This document shows, piece by piece, positions 1-7,838 of a stretch of DNA of 9,264 bases. A program made the position numbers and the translations under genes. Within the stretch, counting starts at the first letter, position 1. Each line of letters opens with the position of its first letter. Below the pieces are notes generated by a model. The model had not been told where the DNA came from, ran no database searches, and was given only the letters and a program-made list of their open reading frames with translations. Origin of the DNA: Acetivibrio sp964466645 (lineage in GTDB: Bacteria > Bacillota > Clostridia > Acetivibrionales > Acetivibrionaceae). The stretch lies in assembly GCA_964466645.1 (NCBI GenBank), contig CAYXPB010000216.1, positions 1 to 9,264 of the forward strand, written 5' to 3'.

Positions 1-1160
1 CCGATGAAAACCGCAGAGAATCCATGAAAAGCTATCTGACAATTTTTGAGGATGGCAAGCTGTTGGTGCTCGCAAAAGAAATCGGTGCTGAGGATAAAGT
101 TGTCGGTGACATTCAAAAGCACTTCGGTGATGACACCGAGGGATTATGGCTTTGGAGTAAGGAAACCGGTGAAGGACAAATACGCAAGGTAATCAGGGAA
201 TATGAGTTCGTAAAAAAGAGTAATGAACTGTTAATCAAAGATAGCTCCTCTGTCGTCGCTTCCCTTGCAGCGTGGCAAGAAAAGCTGAAGTTCATTAAAA
301 TTTCCCATGAGGTTGTGCGGGAAAATCCTGCATACATACCTTTTACTAATGTTCTTTTTAACGTCGCAAAAGGCGTAGGTAGAGACTACCTAAAAGAGTT
401 TTATGAAGCATTGATAGAACATGGGGAATCCGTGATTGAATTCTTAAAGAGAGACAGAGAAGCGTTTGCTAAAGTTTGTGCATTCCAATTGAAAGGGTTA
501 TCTGAGCAGGAAATAAGCGACATATACAAGAACATCCCTAATGGCTGTTTTTCTATGGGGAAACATGAATACTTGCAGAAGATAGAGCATATTGTGAATG
601 ATTACAAGAGCAATCTTCTCAAGATGCAACTTCGCAACTTGTGGAATGGAAGAACAGGAACAGACTCCCCTTATCATTGGTCGACTAAATTTAAGACTCC
701 TCTTCTTTCCTGCGTTCCGGCAGACAAGTGGAACGATTACAAACGTGCATTTGAAGCTATTAACCATCAGAATTCTGAAGATTCCGATATAAAATTTGCC
801 TTGGAATTTTTAACCGCAAACCCTGTCTGGGTTGACATTACTAATCAAGAGAAGATTGACAAGGCTTTTGTAAAAGCAATCCTCGGAAACTTTAAATCGG
901 TATTGACTGACTTGAATGAAGTTCGTGAATATCTTTTAAAACACACGCAGGTTAGTGTTTATGATTGGGGGGGACATCAGGAAATCAATAGGCTTGTCAA
1001 AGAATTGGCTCAAAGCAAGTACAGCGAAGAACCTTATGAGAGGGTAATGCGGCGCATCGACAGCATGGACGGTGATAAACTGAAAGAATACTTGAAGCGA
1101 CTTGTCAAAGGAAACATGATAGTCGGTATTGAAATCTTGGAAGACGGCGAGGAGGGTTGA
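1..1160 (+). CDS. brxC: C-terminal part of a large BREX protein, probably BrxC (5' end outside window)
   Basis: The reading frame is open from base 3 without a stop, so the first ATG (base 24) is probably internal and at least 385 residues of a longer protein are seen. There is no ribosome binding site before that ATG. No Walker motif is present in this part. A W-x-W near residue 50 (LWLWSKETG), a mid-region SPYHWSTKFKTP segment and a helical charged tail ending in VGIEILEDGEEG recall C-terminal regions of BrxC/PglY-type proteins. In BREX systems BrxC is a large cytoplasmic ATPase of roughly 1200 residues that acts with PglZ. The gene overlaps the next gene or lies 2 nt from it, depending on the pglZ start used, so they are co-translated. 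The BrxC name rests mainly on position directly before pglZ in a type 4 layout; I do not recognise the fold from sequence alone. Confidence 0.6.
   Translation, partial: DENRRESMKSYLTIFEDGKLLVLAKEIGAEDKVVGDIQKHFGDDTEGLWLWSKETGEGQIRKVIREYEFVKKSNELLIKDSSSVVASLAAWQEKLKFIKISHEVVRENPAYIPFTNVLFNVAKGVGRDYLKEFYEALIEHGESVIEFLKRDREAFAKVCAFQLKGLSEQEISDIYKNIPNGCFSMGKHEYLQKIEHIVNDYKSNLLKMQLRNLWNGRTGTDSPYHWSTKFKTPLLSCVPADKWNDYKRAFEAINHQNSEDSDIKFALEFLTANPVWVDITNQEKIDKAFVKAILGNFKSVLTDLNEVREYLLKHTQVSVYDWGGHQEINRLVKELAQSKYSEEPYERVMRRIDSMDGDKLKEYLKRLVKGNMIVGIEILEDGEEG
1151..1156 (+). promoter_or_regulatory. Ribosome binding site deciding the pglZ start
   Basis: GGAGGG lies inside the last codons of the upstream gene. 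It touches the TTG at 1157 with no spacer, but stands 6 nt before a second in-frame TTG at 1163. Normal spacing therefore favours 1163 as the start. Both readings begin with TTG and differ by only two residues. Confidence 0.6.
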
Positions 1161-1162
1161 AC

Positions 1163-3343
1163 TTGAACGACTGGATAACAAAAATTGAAAAGTATTTCAG
1201 CGGAACATCACAGTACCCGCTTCTTGTCGTCCTGTCTTCCGATGAGTATAAAGAAGTTCTAGCCGCATTTTCGAACACGCCCAAAATTAAGGTGAGCGAT
1301 TATTGCGTCGGTGCTGATAAAGAACCCGATACAGTCCAATTGGAATATGATGTGTGCCGTAAAACGGGTAGACACCTTTTAATAGGGTTGGGCGATTATT
1401 TGGCAAGTAAAGGCAACATAGCGAAAAAGACCTTGTCCCCATACAAGGACTTGGTTCTTCAAAGCGATGGCCGTGTTGCTATACTTCTTTCGCCGCATAT
1501 GTACCCAGTCGCTAAGGAAATCGTGGATGGAGACCCAAGAGTCAGGATGAGGATTCTTCTTCCTAAAGTTGCTCCTGCTGTAAATATGGTAAATGACAGT
1601 ACGCTTGTTTATGGCATTAAAGCGTATTTGGAAGCTTGTGAAAAATGTGAGAGTGTTGGAAGTGTGAAAACCGCACGAAATATGCAAAACACAAATGTTA
1701 TCAATCCAGAGAACGCTTTCTATGAACTTAAGCATAAATTCCCCAACGAGTTCAACAGACTCTCTCAGAACGCTGGTACCCCTGAAAATTGGGGCGAATT
1801 GCTTATGAACTTGAATAAAACTAATAAGAGCATGGTTCAGTATTTGGCGGCTCACGGATTTGAGTCGCTTGAGTATATTTTCCTTGAATACGCAAAAAGG
1901 AATAACTATAAGGCTTGGCTGTATTTCATCAACCTGAAATTAAATACAAACAGTCAAAGCTACTTGGGGTTCGTTGTGGCAAAATCAGATAATCTGAATA
2001 GCTTGTTTCAGTCTTCAAAGACTGCCATTCTTGACATTGCAAAAAACGACAAGCGATTCAAGCTGTTTTACGAGCAGAGAAAGACGATGCTGAAAGGCTG
2101 TGCAGATGTGGATATGGCAGATTTTGTGCCGAAAATTCATGTTCGCGGAGCAGATAGGATAGCCTACTTAACCGATAACACAAAGGTTGAGCGGCAGGCT
2201 GTGGTTGTTTCATTATGTGAAGGAGCCAACAGCGATAGTCTTGAGGTAAGTTATCCTGATTTGTATTTATATCTTCGGGACTATCAATTCGAAGACGACA
2301 AGTTTACCAAGTATTTCGCGGCATATAAAAAGTGCAAACTGGAAAATAGAGTTAGCGACGATTTTGCAAGCATAGTAGCTAATTATTCAGCAACCCGCCC
2401 ATATAACTCATTACCGGCACGTTCATCGCTAATTTCAAGTCTGGATGATGGCAGTACTGTTTTAATATTCTTGGATGCATTCGGTGTTGAATACTTAGGG
2501 TATGTCAAAGAAAAGTGTTCCGAATTGAAACTGCGTTTTAATGCGAAAATAGCAAGGGCTGATTTACCGACCATAACCTCATTAAACAGAGGATTTTATG
2601 ACGAGTGGCGTGGGAAAAAGGAAACCCCGATTAAGGATTTGGACGAATTAAAGCATCACCCAGAACGTGGATATGATTTCAACAATTCGCCTTATCCAAT
2701 CCATCTGGTGGAGGAACTGGATGTTATAAAAACCGCTCTAGAAAGGGCAAAGATAAAACTTCTAACTGGTGAATGTAGAAGGGTCTTAATCGTTTCAGAC
2801 CATGGAGCGAGTCGCTTGGCGATAATTAGTCCAGATGTGCAGGTACCCAATAATAACTGTGAAGCCAAATCAAGCGGTAGATACTGTATAGGAGACGAAT
2901 TACCCTTTGCTAATAATATCGTTGCCGAAGTTGATGGCGAACATGCTGTAATCGCTGATTATTCTCGCTTTGAAGGATCAAGGGCGGCAAGTGTTGAAAC
3001 ACACGGTGGGGCAACCTTAGAAGAAGTTCTTGTTCCAATAATAGAGATAACGTTGGCGTACAACAACATTCAGGTCACACTTGAAAAAAACGTTATTGAA
3101 ATCAGCTACAAGACTGTTCCTATTCTTATTTTGATTATTACCCCCGATTGTGACAATGTTACCGCGTCGGTTAACGGAACAATCTACAAGGCGGAAAAAC
3201 TTGAAAAGAGCAAATACAAAGTCTTAATGCCTGAATTAAAAAAGGGCAAGTACACAATAGATATATTTGAGAATCAGAACAAAATTGACAGCAAAGAGTT
3301 TACCGTCAAAAGTAAGGGTTTTGCTGAGCGTGATATATTTTAG
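1163..3343 (+). CDS. pglZ: BREX phosphatase-like protein PglZ (type 4 form)
   Basis: This is the signature protein of BREX phage defence, an alkaline-phosphatase-superfamily metalloenzyme whose substrate in BREX is not settled. Counting from the alternative TTG at 1157 (728 residues), the motifs are: D440 in LIFLDAFGVEYL (first metal ligand), T472/T474 in ADLPTITSLNR (nucleophile region), D548-H549-G550 in IVSDHGASR, and H616 in ETHGGATLEEVLVPII. All are in the order expected for PglZ. The first ~430 residues are helical and of the type seen in other PglZ proteins. After residue ~630 comes a beta-rich tail (TVPILILIITPD onward, with GTIYKAEKL and KKGKYTIDIFEN) that looks like a small beta-sandwich. 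It is translationally coupled to the upstream gene, and 12 nt separate it from brxL. The catalytic set looks intact, so it should be active. Length fits full-size PglZ proteins. The type 4 assignment comes from the direct pairing with brxL and absence of a methylase gene between. Confidence 0.88.
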   Translation: MNDWITKIEKYFSGTSQYPLLVVLSSDEYKEVLAAFSNTPKIKVSDYCVGADKEPDTVQLEYDVCRKTGRHLLIGLGDYLASKGNIAKKTLSPYKDLVLQSDGRVAILLSPHMYPVAKEIVDGDPRVRMRILLPKVAPAVNMVNDSTLVYGIKAYLEACEKCESVGSVKTARNMQNTNVINPENAFYELKHKFPNEFNRLSQNAGTPENWGELLMNLNKTNKSMVQYLAAHGFESLEYIFLEYAKRNNYKAWLYFINLKLNTNSQSYLGFVVAKSDNLNSLFQSSKTAILDIAKNDKRFKLFYEQRKTMLKGCADVDMADFVPKIHVRGADRIAYLTDNTKVERQAVVVSLCEGANSDSLEVSYPDLYLYLRDYQFEDDKFTKYFAAYKKCKLENRVSDDFASIVANYSATRPYNSLPARSSLISSLDDGSTVLIFLDAFGVEYLGYVKEKCSELKLRFNAKIARADLPTITSLNRGFYDEWRGKKETPIKDLDELKHHPERGYDFNNSPYPIHLVEELDVIKTALERAKIKLLTGECRRVLIVSDHGASRLAIISPDVQVPNNNCEAKSSGRYCIGDELPFANNIVAEVDGEHAVIADYSRFEGSRAASVETHGGATLEEVLVPIIEITLAYNNIQVTLEKNVIEISYKTVPILILIITPDCDNVTASVNGTIYKAEKLEKSKYKVLMPELKKGKYTIDIFENQNKIDSKEFTVKSKGFAERDIF

Positions 3344-3355
3344 GAGGCTGTAAAA

Positions 3356-4730
3356 ATGATTGATAAACTTAGAAGGTGCTTCGAAGAAATGGTTGTCTAT
3401 AAGGACTTGAAAAAGAGTAATTTCTTTTCAAGCCTTTCACTGCCGTCTTTTATGCGCGATTGGCTCTTAAAAAAGTTCATGTCGGAGACGGGCGAGTTCA
3501 ATCAGGAGGAAATGCTCGGTTTCATACGGCAGAACCTTCCTCGCAAAGAGGACTGGACTGCGATAAAAAGCAAGATTGTCACTGAATTGGAACGAGTGAA
3601 ATTTTTGGCAAAAGTTTCTGTGGACGTTGACATCAAGACTGGTTTTGTTTCGTTCAATTTGCCGGACTTTGGTTTAACGTCAAAAGAAACCATCATTCCG
3701 CCTGAAGTGTGGTATACCTGTTCAGACGATCTTGCTAAGGGACATGAAACCTGGGGTGTTGTCGAACTCGAATATTTGGAGCCTGACGATGAACTAAAAC
3801 GCAAGGGTAAAATCCAGATGAGGAGTTTCAATAACTTTTGCCCTTATGAGATTGACGTGGACTATTATAAGGATGCTCGTGGCGAATTCACAACGAAAGA
3901 GTGGATTGACGTCCTTCTGGGTGCAATTGACTACAATGCATCAGGTTACACTGATGACGAGCAAAAGTTAACTATGCTTACCCGACTGTTGCCTTTTGTT
4001 GAAAAACGTCTGAACTTAGTCGAACTCGCACCAAAAGGAACGGGCAAATCCTACCTATTCGGACGTGTGAGTCGCTTTGGATGGCTTTCGTCTGGTGGCA
4101 TGATGACACGAGCAAAATTGTTCTATGATTTACAAAAGAAAGAACATGGATTGATTGCAGGGCACGACTTTATTGTTTTTGATGAGGTCCAAACGATAAA
4201 CTTCCATCCCGTTGACGAAATGAGGGCTGCGCTCAAAGGCTATATGGAGAATGGCGTGTATACTGTCGGAAAGGTAGAGGGAACATCTGATGCCGGAGTT
4301 GTTCTTTGCGGAAACATCCCAAAAGACAAGATGAGTGAGTATGAAAGTATGTTTGAGGAACTTCCCTCGGTCTTCCACGAATCTGCTTTGATTGATCGCT
4401 TCCATGGTTTTATTCAGGGGTGGAATATACCAAGAATGAATGATGACCTGAAAATTTCGGGGTGGGCATTAAATTCCGAATACTTTTGCACGATGCTGCA
4501 TGAGCTGCGTGATGATGCCAGTTACAGGGCAATTGTAGATGCATTGGTCATTGTACCCGAAGCATCCGATACACGCGATACGGAGGCGGTTAAGAGGATT
4601 GCAACTGCTTACTTAAAGCTACTTTTCCCTCACGCTCGTTCAAAGTACGATATCGACTCGCATGAGTTCAAGCGATACTGTCTAAAGCGAGCTATGTCAA
4701 TGCGGCATCACATCAAACTACAACTTGGTA
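3356..4730 (+). CDS. brxL: BREX Lon-protease-like AAA+ protein BrxL, cut by an assembly gap
   Basis: The 458 visible residues form an N-terminal region of about 200 residues and an AAA+ ATPase core. Walker A is PKGTGKS (226-232), Walker B is IVFDE (273-277), N320 in LCGNIP fits sensor 1, and R348 in LIDRFHGFIQGWNIPRM is a candidate arginine finger. In BREX, BrxL is a hexameric, DNA-binding AAA+ protein with a Lon-like C-terminal part in the longer forms. The start is secure: ATG with AGGAGG at 3342-3347, 8 nt upstream and lying over the pglZ stop codon. The C-terminus is hidden in the N block from 4731. No Ser-Lys protease dyad can be seen, so either this is a short BrxL form that ends inside the gap or the Lon-like part is missing from the assembly. 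Reading straight on across the gap in the same frame gives a poor, charged 27-residue tail. Confidence 0.85.
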
Positions 4731-4862
4731 NNNNNNNNNNNNNNNNNNNNNNNNNNNNNNNNNNNNNNNNNNNNNNNNNNNNNNNNNNNNNNNNNNNNNN
4801 NNNNNNNNNNNNNNNNNNNNNNNNNNNNNNNNNNNNNNNNNNNNNNNNNNNNNNNNNNNNNN
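4731..4862. other. Assembly gap (132 N)
   Basis: A run of 132 unknown bases interrupts the end of brxL and the start of whatever encodes the 54 residues after it. The length may be an estimate. 132 is divisible by three, yet the best frame changes across the gap, so either the length is wrong or two genes meet inside it. Confidence 0.99.
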
Positions 4863-5027
4863 AATCTGTCTCGCAACGAGATAGGATTGAACAAAAAGCT
4901 AATAGGGCGAAACATCGAGAAGTTTCACTGTATGAAGTGTTTGGCTGATTACCTTGAGATTTCTAAAGAGGATTTAGCTGAACGTGTTCAAGAATTTAAA
5001 GATGAAGGATGCGTTTTATTCGAATAA
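4863..5027 (+). CDS. C-terminal 54 residues of a small Cys-containing protein (5' end in gap)
   Basis: Frame 3 after the gap is open and reads as a well-formed domain end: KKLIGRNIEKFHCMKCLADY, then a helix LEISKEDLAERVQEFKDEGC and VLFE before the TAA. A Cys-x2-Cys pair (HCMKC) and a third Cys near the end (EGC) suggest metal binding or a redox role; this is inference. The pattern 'LxxKLIGR...FxCxxCLAxYL.....LxxxxxxFKxxGCxLF' is one I associate with short stand-alone proteins of Clostridia, without known function. If it is such a protein, it begins about 10 residues inside the gap and BrxL ends there too. The alternative is that it is the true BrxL C-terminus with a miscounted gap. It would be the last gene of the BREX operon. 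Confidence 0.6.
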   Translation, partial: NLSRNEIGLNKKLIGRNIEKFHCMKCLADYLEISKEDLAERVQEFKDEGCVLFE

Positions 5028-5385
5028 AAAATGAGGTTGTGACACATAGTTTCAGGTTTCAAAATAGTCTTACCGTTCTATATTTTTATGAAACGGTTTA
5101 GGGAAATTGAATGTGTAGAATTCAATAGGCATATTTTTAAAAACTTAGCAAGAAGCATATTACATGGATAATTAAGCATTGTAATAGCAAGTTGGAAGAT
5201 TATTTTGCAACAAGAAAGTTTTGATTTTTTAAGCATTATTAATTAGGATTAATGAATGTAAAGTAACCAATAACAGAAGGAAATAATAGTGATTTTATTA
5301 CTTTTCTGAACATCTTGTTGTAAGCTACTATGCTGAAAAAGTGATACCCAAATCGGTACATAAAAGTAAATTACGCTTAGAACCC
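5028..5385. other. Intergenic stretch without a recognisable gene
   Basis: AT-rich DNA downstream of the BREX operon. It holds a weak inverted repeat ACCGTT/AACGGT (5072-5077 and 5092-5097) without a following T-run, so a terminator is doubtful. A 9-bp direct repeat TTAAGCATT occurs at 5172-5180 and 5229-5237. No ORF with a ribosome binding site was found on either strand. Confidence 0.6.
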
Positions 5386-5561
5386 GTTTTGGTGTCAAGT
5401 GACGTAATTGCTTGACCTGAGCGTTAAAAGCAGTGGCTGAAAGCTTGATGATTTTTAGGGTATCGAGACAGGATGCCCCATAGACGCGGCGAAAAATTAT
5501 CAAGCTTTTAGCCTACTGCTTTTTGCGAAGGTCACGAAATGGAGTCAGTTGACACTAAAAC
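5386..5561 (+). repeat. 176-bp foldback (MITE-like) element or structured RNA
   Basis: The ends are 18-bp inverted repeats matching at 16 of 18 positions (5386-5403 GTTTTGGTGTCAAGTGAC against 5544-5561). A middle pair TGACCT/AGGTCA lies at 5413-5418 and 5529-5534. The inner stem pairs 5426-5456 with 5492-5523 over 31 bp with one bulged T (5514). The apex holds a second hairpin, GGGTATC (5458-5464) with GATGCCC (5472-5478) around a 7-nt loop. Nearly the whole element can fold on itself. Four wobble positions are all G-U in + strand RNA. No transposase gene and no convincing target duplication are seen (a possible TAGA at 5378-5381 and 5564-5567 is weak). It could be a non-autonomous transposon, an insertion-sequence remnant or a non-coding RNA. 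Confidence 0.7.
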
Positions 5562-5663
5562 AATAGAGAATCACCTCTAAATAAGCTCCACAGTACTATG
5601 ACTTTGCTAATTATAAAGCTATAACTTTAAATAGGCTTTTTCGAAGTTACCTAAATAAAATAT
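5562..5663. other. Short spacer at the 3' end of the anti-sigma gene
   Basis: AT-rich DNA between the foldback element and the stop of the leftward anti-sigma gene. A bulged hairpin AAAGC(C)TAT/ATAGCTTT can form on the - strand around 5616-5640, but it lacks a U-run after it, so I do not call a terminator. Confidence 0.4.
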
Positions 5664-7256
5664 TTAATGATCTGTCTTTTGCATTATGTCTACAGATTTA
5701 AAAACAACATTCTTTTGTTTTGATTTTACGTTATAAGCAATAATTGCGAATTCACCTGCATTAATTGTATCCATTGAAGTTCCTGAGTCTAATGCTGGCT
5801 GCAATTCGATAAACACTATTTCTGAGTTACTCATCCATGATGGATATATATAACTTAACTCTACCATTCCTTCACCATCTTTTCCAAAGTGCAATACAGT
5901 AGCACCTTCCTTAAAAAATGCTCTTTCCCCGTCAGGAGAAATTGTAAGAGAGCTGATATATCCATCTGACGGAAGCTTGGTTGGAGATAGGGAGCTAAGT
6001 ATATCTTTTTTTAAATCATATATTCCAATACCGTCAGATACTCTAAATACCACAAACCTGTTGTTTTTTACAACCACATCATCCTCATTAATATTTGTAT
6101 CCTTAAATTCAGACTCTTTTGTCTCAGCTTTACCTTTTCCAAAGTTATATTTAACAATATTACCATCTGTAAAAGCTATGGCTGTCTTATGTTTGCCATC
6201 TATAAATAAGGGATCAAAGCCTATAGCTACTTTCTTTTCTACATCATAGTCTTTTCCATTTAAGAAATATATGTTTCCTTGAGAAGAAAAAGAAATGAAC
6301 CCTTCATCTGTTACAAAAATTTTTTCAATTGAAACCCCAGGATTAATAATTGCATATAGTTTTTTCTTTTCAGAATCAAAAAAACTTATATCTGAAAACT
6401 TACTTTTATCTGCAAACACATAATACCTGCCATTAAAAGACCAGTTATCACAAATATCTGCGTAATTTCCTTCTCCAAGAACAAAGTAACTACCAGTTTC
6501 AGTGTTCAACATATAAATATTGCTTTTATATTCTTCTCCAAAACCCTCTTCAGCAGAGAAATTTCCTATAGCCACATACGTTCCATCCGGATTGAACTTA
6601 AACTCACTAATGACGGACCCTTGGACATGATCGGCGTGCATCGCTTTCAAATCTGCTACCCTATATATATGCCCGTTTTTATAACCTACTAAAGAGGCAT
6701 AGTTTCTGAAGAAAACTTTATTATCATCTGCATATGATACTTCCCAAGGTGCTACCCCCATTCCATCTTCGTTCAATTTTCTTACCAAGAGACTATCCGA
6801 GAGTTTCACAGTATTATCAACTTCTTCAATACTTATCTCTCTAGCGTATTGTGGTTTGACTCTTTCATGCTTATCTAACAAACTTGCTGCACTGTTCATT
6901 ACAATCTCAGAAAGCTTAGGATTTGCTGCTATAATCATGATTATCAAGCTTAAAGCCAAAACAGGAACTGCAACTTTTAGTGAAGGCCTGAATCTATTTA
7001 TAAAGGATAAAACTTTATATTTCTTTGAAGATGCTTTATACTTATTTAAATCGATACGGGAAACAATGCTAGATACAGGAACATCTCTTATAACATTATC
7101 CTCTTTTAAGTATCTTAACAACGCTCTATCATTAGAAATAATTGCACTACAGTTATCACAACTACCTAAATGTTTTTCAAATTCGCTTTTTTCTTCGATG
7201 CTAAGTTCTCCATCATTATATCTTTGAACAAAATATTCATCATATTTACATTTCAT
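5664..7256 (-). CDS. Transmembrane anti-sigma factor with zinc-finger head and propeller-like outer domain
   Basis: It most likely holds the ECF sigma factor of the upstream gene inactive at the membrane until an envelope signal arrives. Numbering from the longer GTG start at 7268 (534 residues), the head carries a ZAS-type zinc motif: C7 plus H33-x3-C37-x2-C40 (KHLGSCDNC). One membrane helix lies at about 97-115 (LKVAVPVLALSLIIMIIAA). The ~380-residue outer part contains repeated beta strands with FNPDGTYVAIG and ISPDGERAFF, typical of TolB/WD40-like propeller blades. ATG at 7256 is the preferred start, because AGGGTGGTG stands 6 nt before it; GTG at 7268 has no such site. The gene overlaps the sigma gene end by 11 bp, so the two are translationally coupled. 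The ligand or stress sensed by the outer domain cannot be told from sequence. Confidence 0.87.
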   Translation of the reverse strand: MKCKYDEYFVQRYNDGELSIEEKSEFEKHLGSCDNCSAIISNDRALLRYLKEDNVIRDVPVSSIVSRIDLNKYKASSKKYKVLSFINRFRPSLKVAVPVLALSLIIMIIAANPKLSEIVMNSAASLLDKHERVKPQYAREISIEEVDNTVKLSDSLLVRKLNEDGMGVAPWEVSYADDNKVFFRNYASLVGYKNGHIYRVADLKAMHADHVQGSVISEFKFNPDGTYVAIGNFSAEEGFGEEYKSNIYMLNTETGSYFVLGEGNYADICDNWSFNGRYYVFADKSKFSDISFFDSEKKKLYAIINPGVSIEKIFVTDEGFISFSSQGNIYFLNGKDYDVEKKVAIGFDPLFIDGKHKTAIAFTDGNIVKYNFGKGKAETKESEFKDTNINEDDVVVKNNRFVVFRVSDGIGIYDLKKDILSSLSPTKLPSDGYISSLTISPDGERAFFKEGATVLHFGKDGEGMVELSYIYPSWMSNSEIVFIELQPALDSGTSMDTINAGEFAIIAYNVKSKQKNVVFKSVDIMQKTDH

Positions 7257-7803
7257 AATATTCACCACCCTCTAAAATATTGCCGTATGTCTTACAAAGC
7301 TTTTTCCTAGCCCTTAAAATCTTCATTTTTATTGAATCGGGAGATTTTCTAAAGATTTCGCCAATCTCTTTAAAAGATAGTTCATTGTAGAATCTTAGAA
7401 TAATCATTGCTTTTACATCCTCGTCTAAAGATTTTAACACTTTTTTTAGGAGTTCTTTTTGATACAGATTTTCAAGCTGTTCTTCCGGCAAAAAAGTCTT
7501 TGACTCTATACTGTAATCATCTAATTCTTCAGATTTTATTTGTTTTCTTTTTTTTGAATCCCTTAAGGTATTAATAGCTACTTTAAATATCCATGTGGAA
7601 AATTGCCACCGGTCATCATATTTATAAAGGTTGTTGTATACCTTGACAAATACATCTTGAGCCAAATCTTCGGCATCTTCCCTGCTAACATTCATCTTCA
7701 TTATGAAGGAAGTAATTTTGCTATAATACCTGTTAACCAGTTCAGTGAATAATTCAGTTTTTCCATTTAGGATTTGTTTTACAAGTGTTTTATCTGTATC
7801 CAT
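7246..7803 (-). CDS. ECF-type RNA polymerase sigma factor (SigW-like)
   Basis: A 185-residue sigma-70 family protein of group 4 (ECF) size, with only regions 2 and 4. Region 2 spans about residues 18-86 and includes the core-binding stretch REDAEDLAQDVFVKVY and the -10 reading part RWQFSTWIFKVAINTLRDSKKR. Region 4 spans about 107-172, with the helix-turn-helix LSFKEIGEIFRKSPDSIKMK that would read the -35 box. The acidic linker between them (residues 91-106) is usual for the family. ATG at 7803 has GGAGG 4 nt upstream. The neighbour encoded just after it is its anti-sigma factor, so the pair forms a regulon switch for envelope signals. Such pairs usually control their own promoter; CGTAT motifs lie upstream, but no clear TGAAAC-type -35 box was found at proper spacing. 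Confidence 0.92.
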   Translation of the reverse strand: MDTDKTLVKQILNGKTELFTELVNRYYSKITSFIMKMNVSREDAEDLAQDVFVKVYNNLYKYDDRWQFSTWIFKVAINTLRDSKKRKQIKSEELDDYSIESKTFLPEEQLENLYQKELLKKVLKSLDEDVKAMIILRFYNELSFKEIGEIFRKSPDSIKMKILRARKKLCKTYGNILEGGEYYEM

Positions 7804-7838
7804 ATTTCCTCCGTGTACTTGGCCATAGTACGAAATTT

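Noticed and set aside
4725..4948. Continuation of BrxL in its own frame across the N block, ending at 4948
   Set aside because: The 27 residues after the gap are an Arg/Lys-rich tail typical of a wrong frame, while the neighbouring frame gives an ordered protein end.
5072..5097. Rho-independent terminator after the BREX operon
   Set aside because: Only a 6-bp stem with a 14-nt loop and no T-run behind it.
5249..5503. 84-residue ORF on the - strand
   Set aside because: It runs across one arm of the foldback element, has no good ribosome binding site and reads as a low-complexity mix without domain character.
5386..5561. Retron or CRISPR-related non-coding RNA
   Set aside because: No reverse transcriptase, cas gene or regular spaced repeats lie in the window; the symmetry is that of a single foldback element.
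6856..7227. 123-residue + strand ORF inside the anti-sigma gene
   Set aside because: It is antisense to the zinc-finger and membrane-helix coding part, whose reading is strongly supported.
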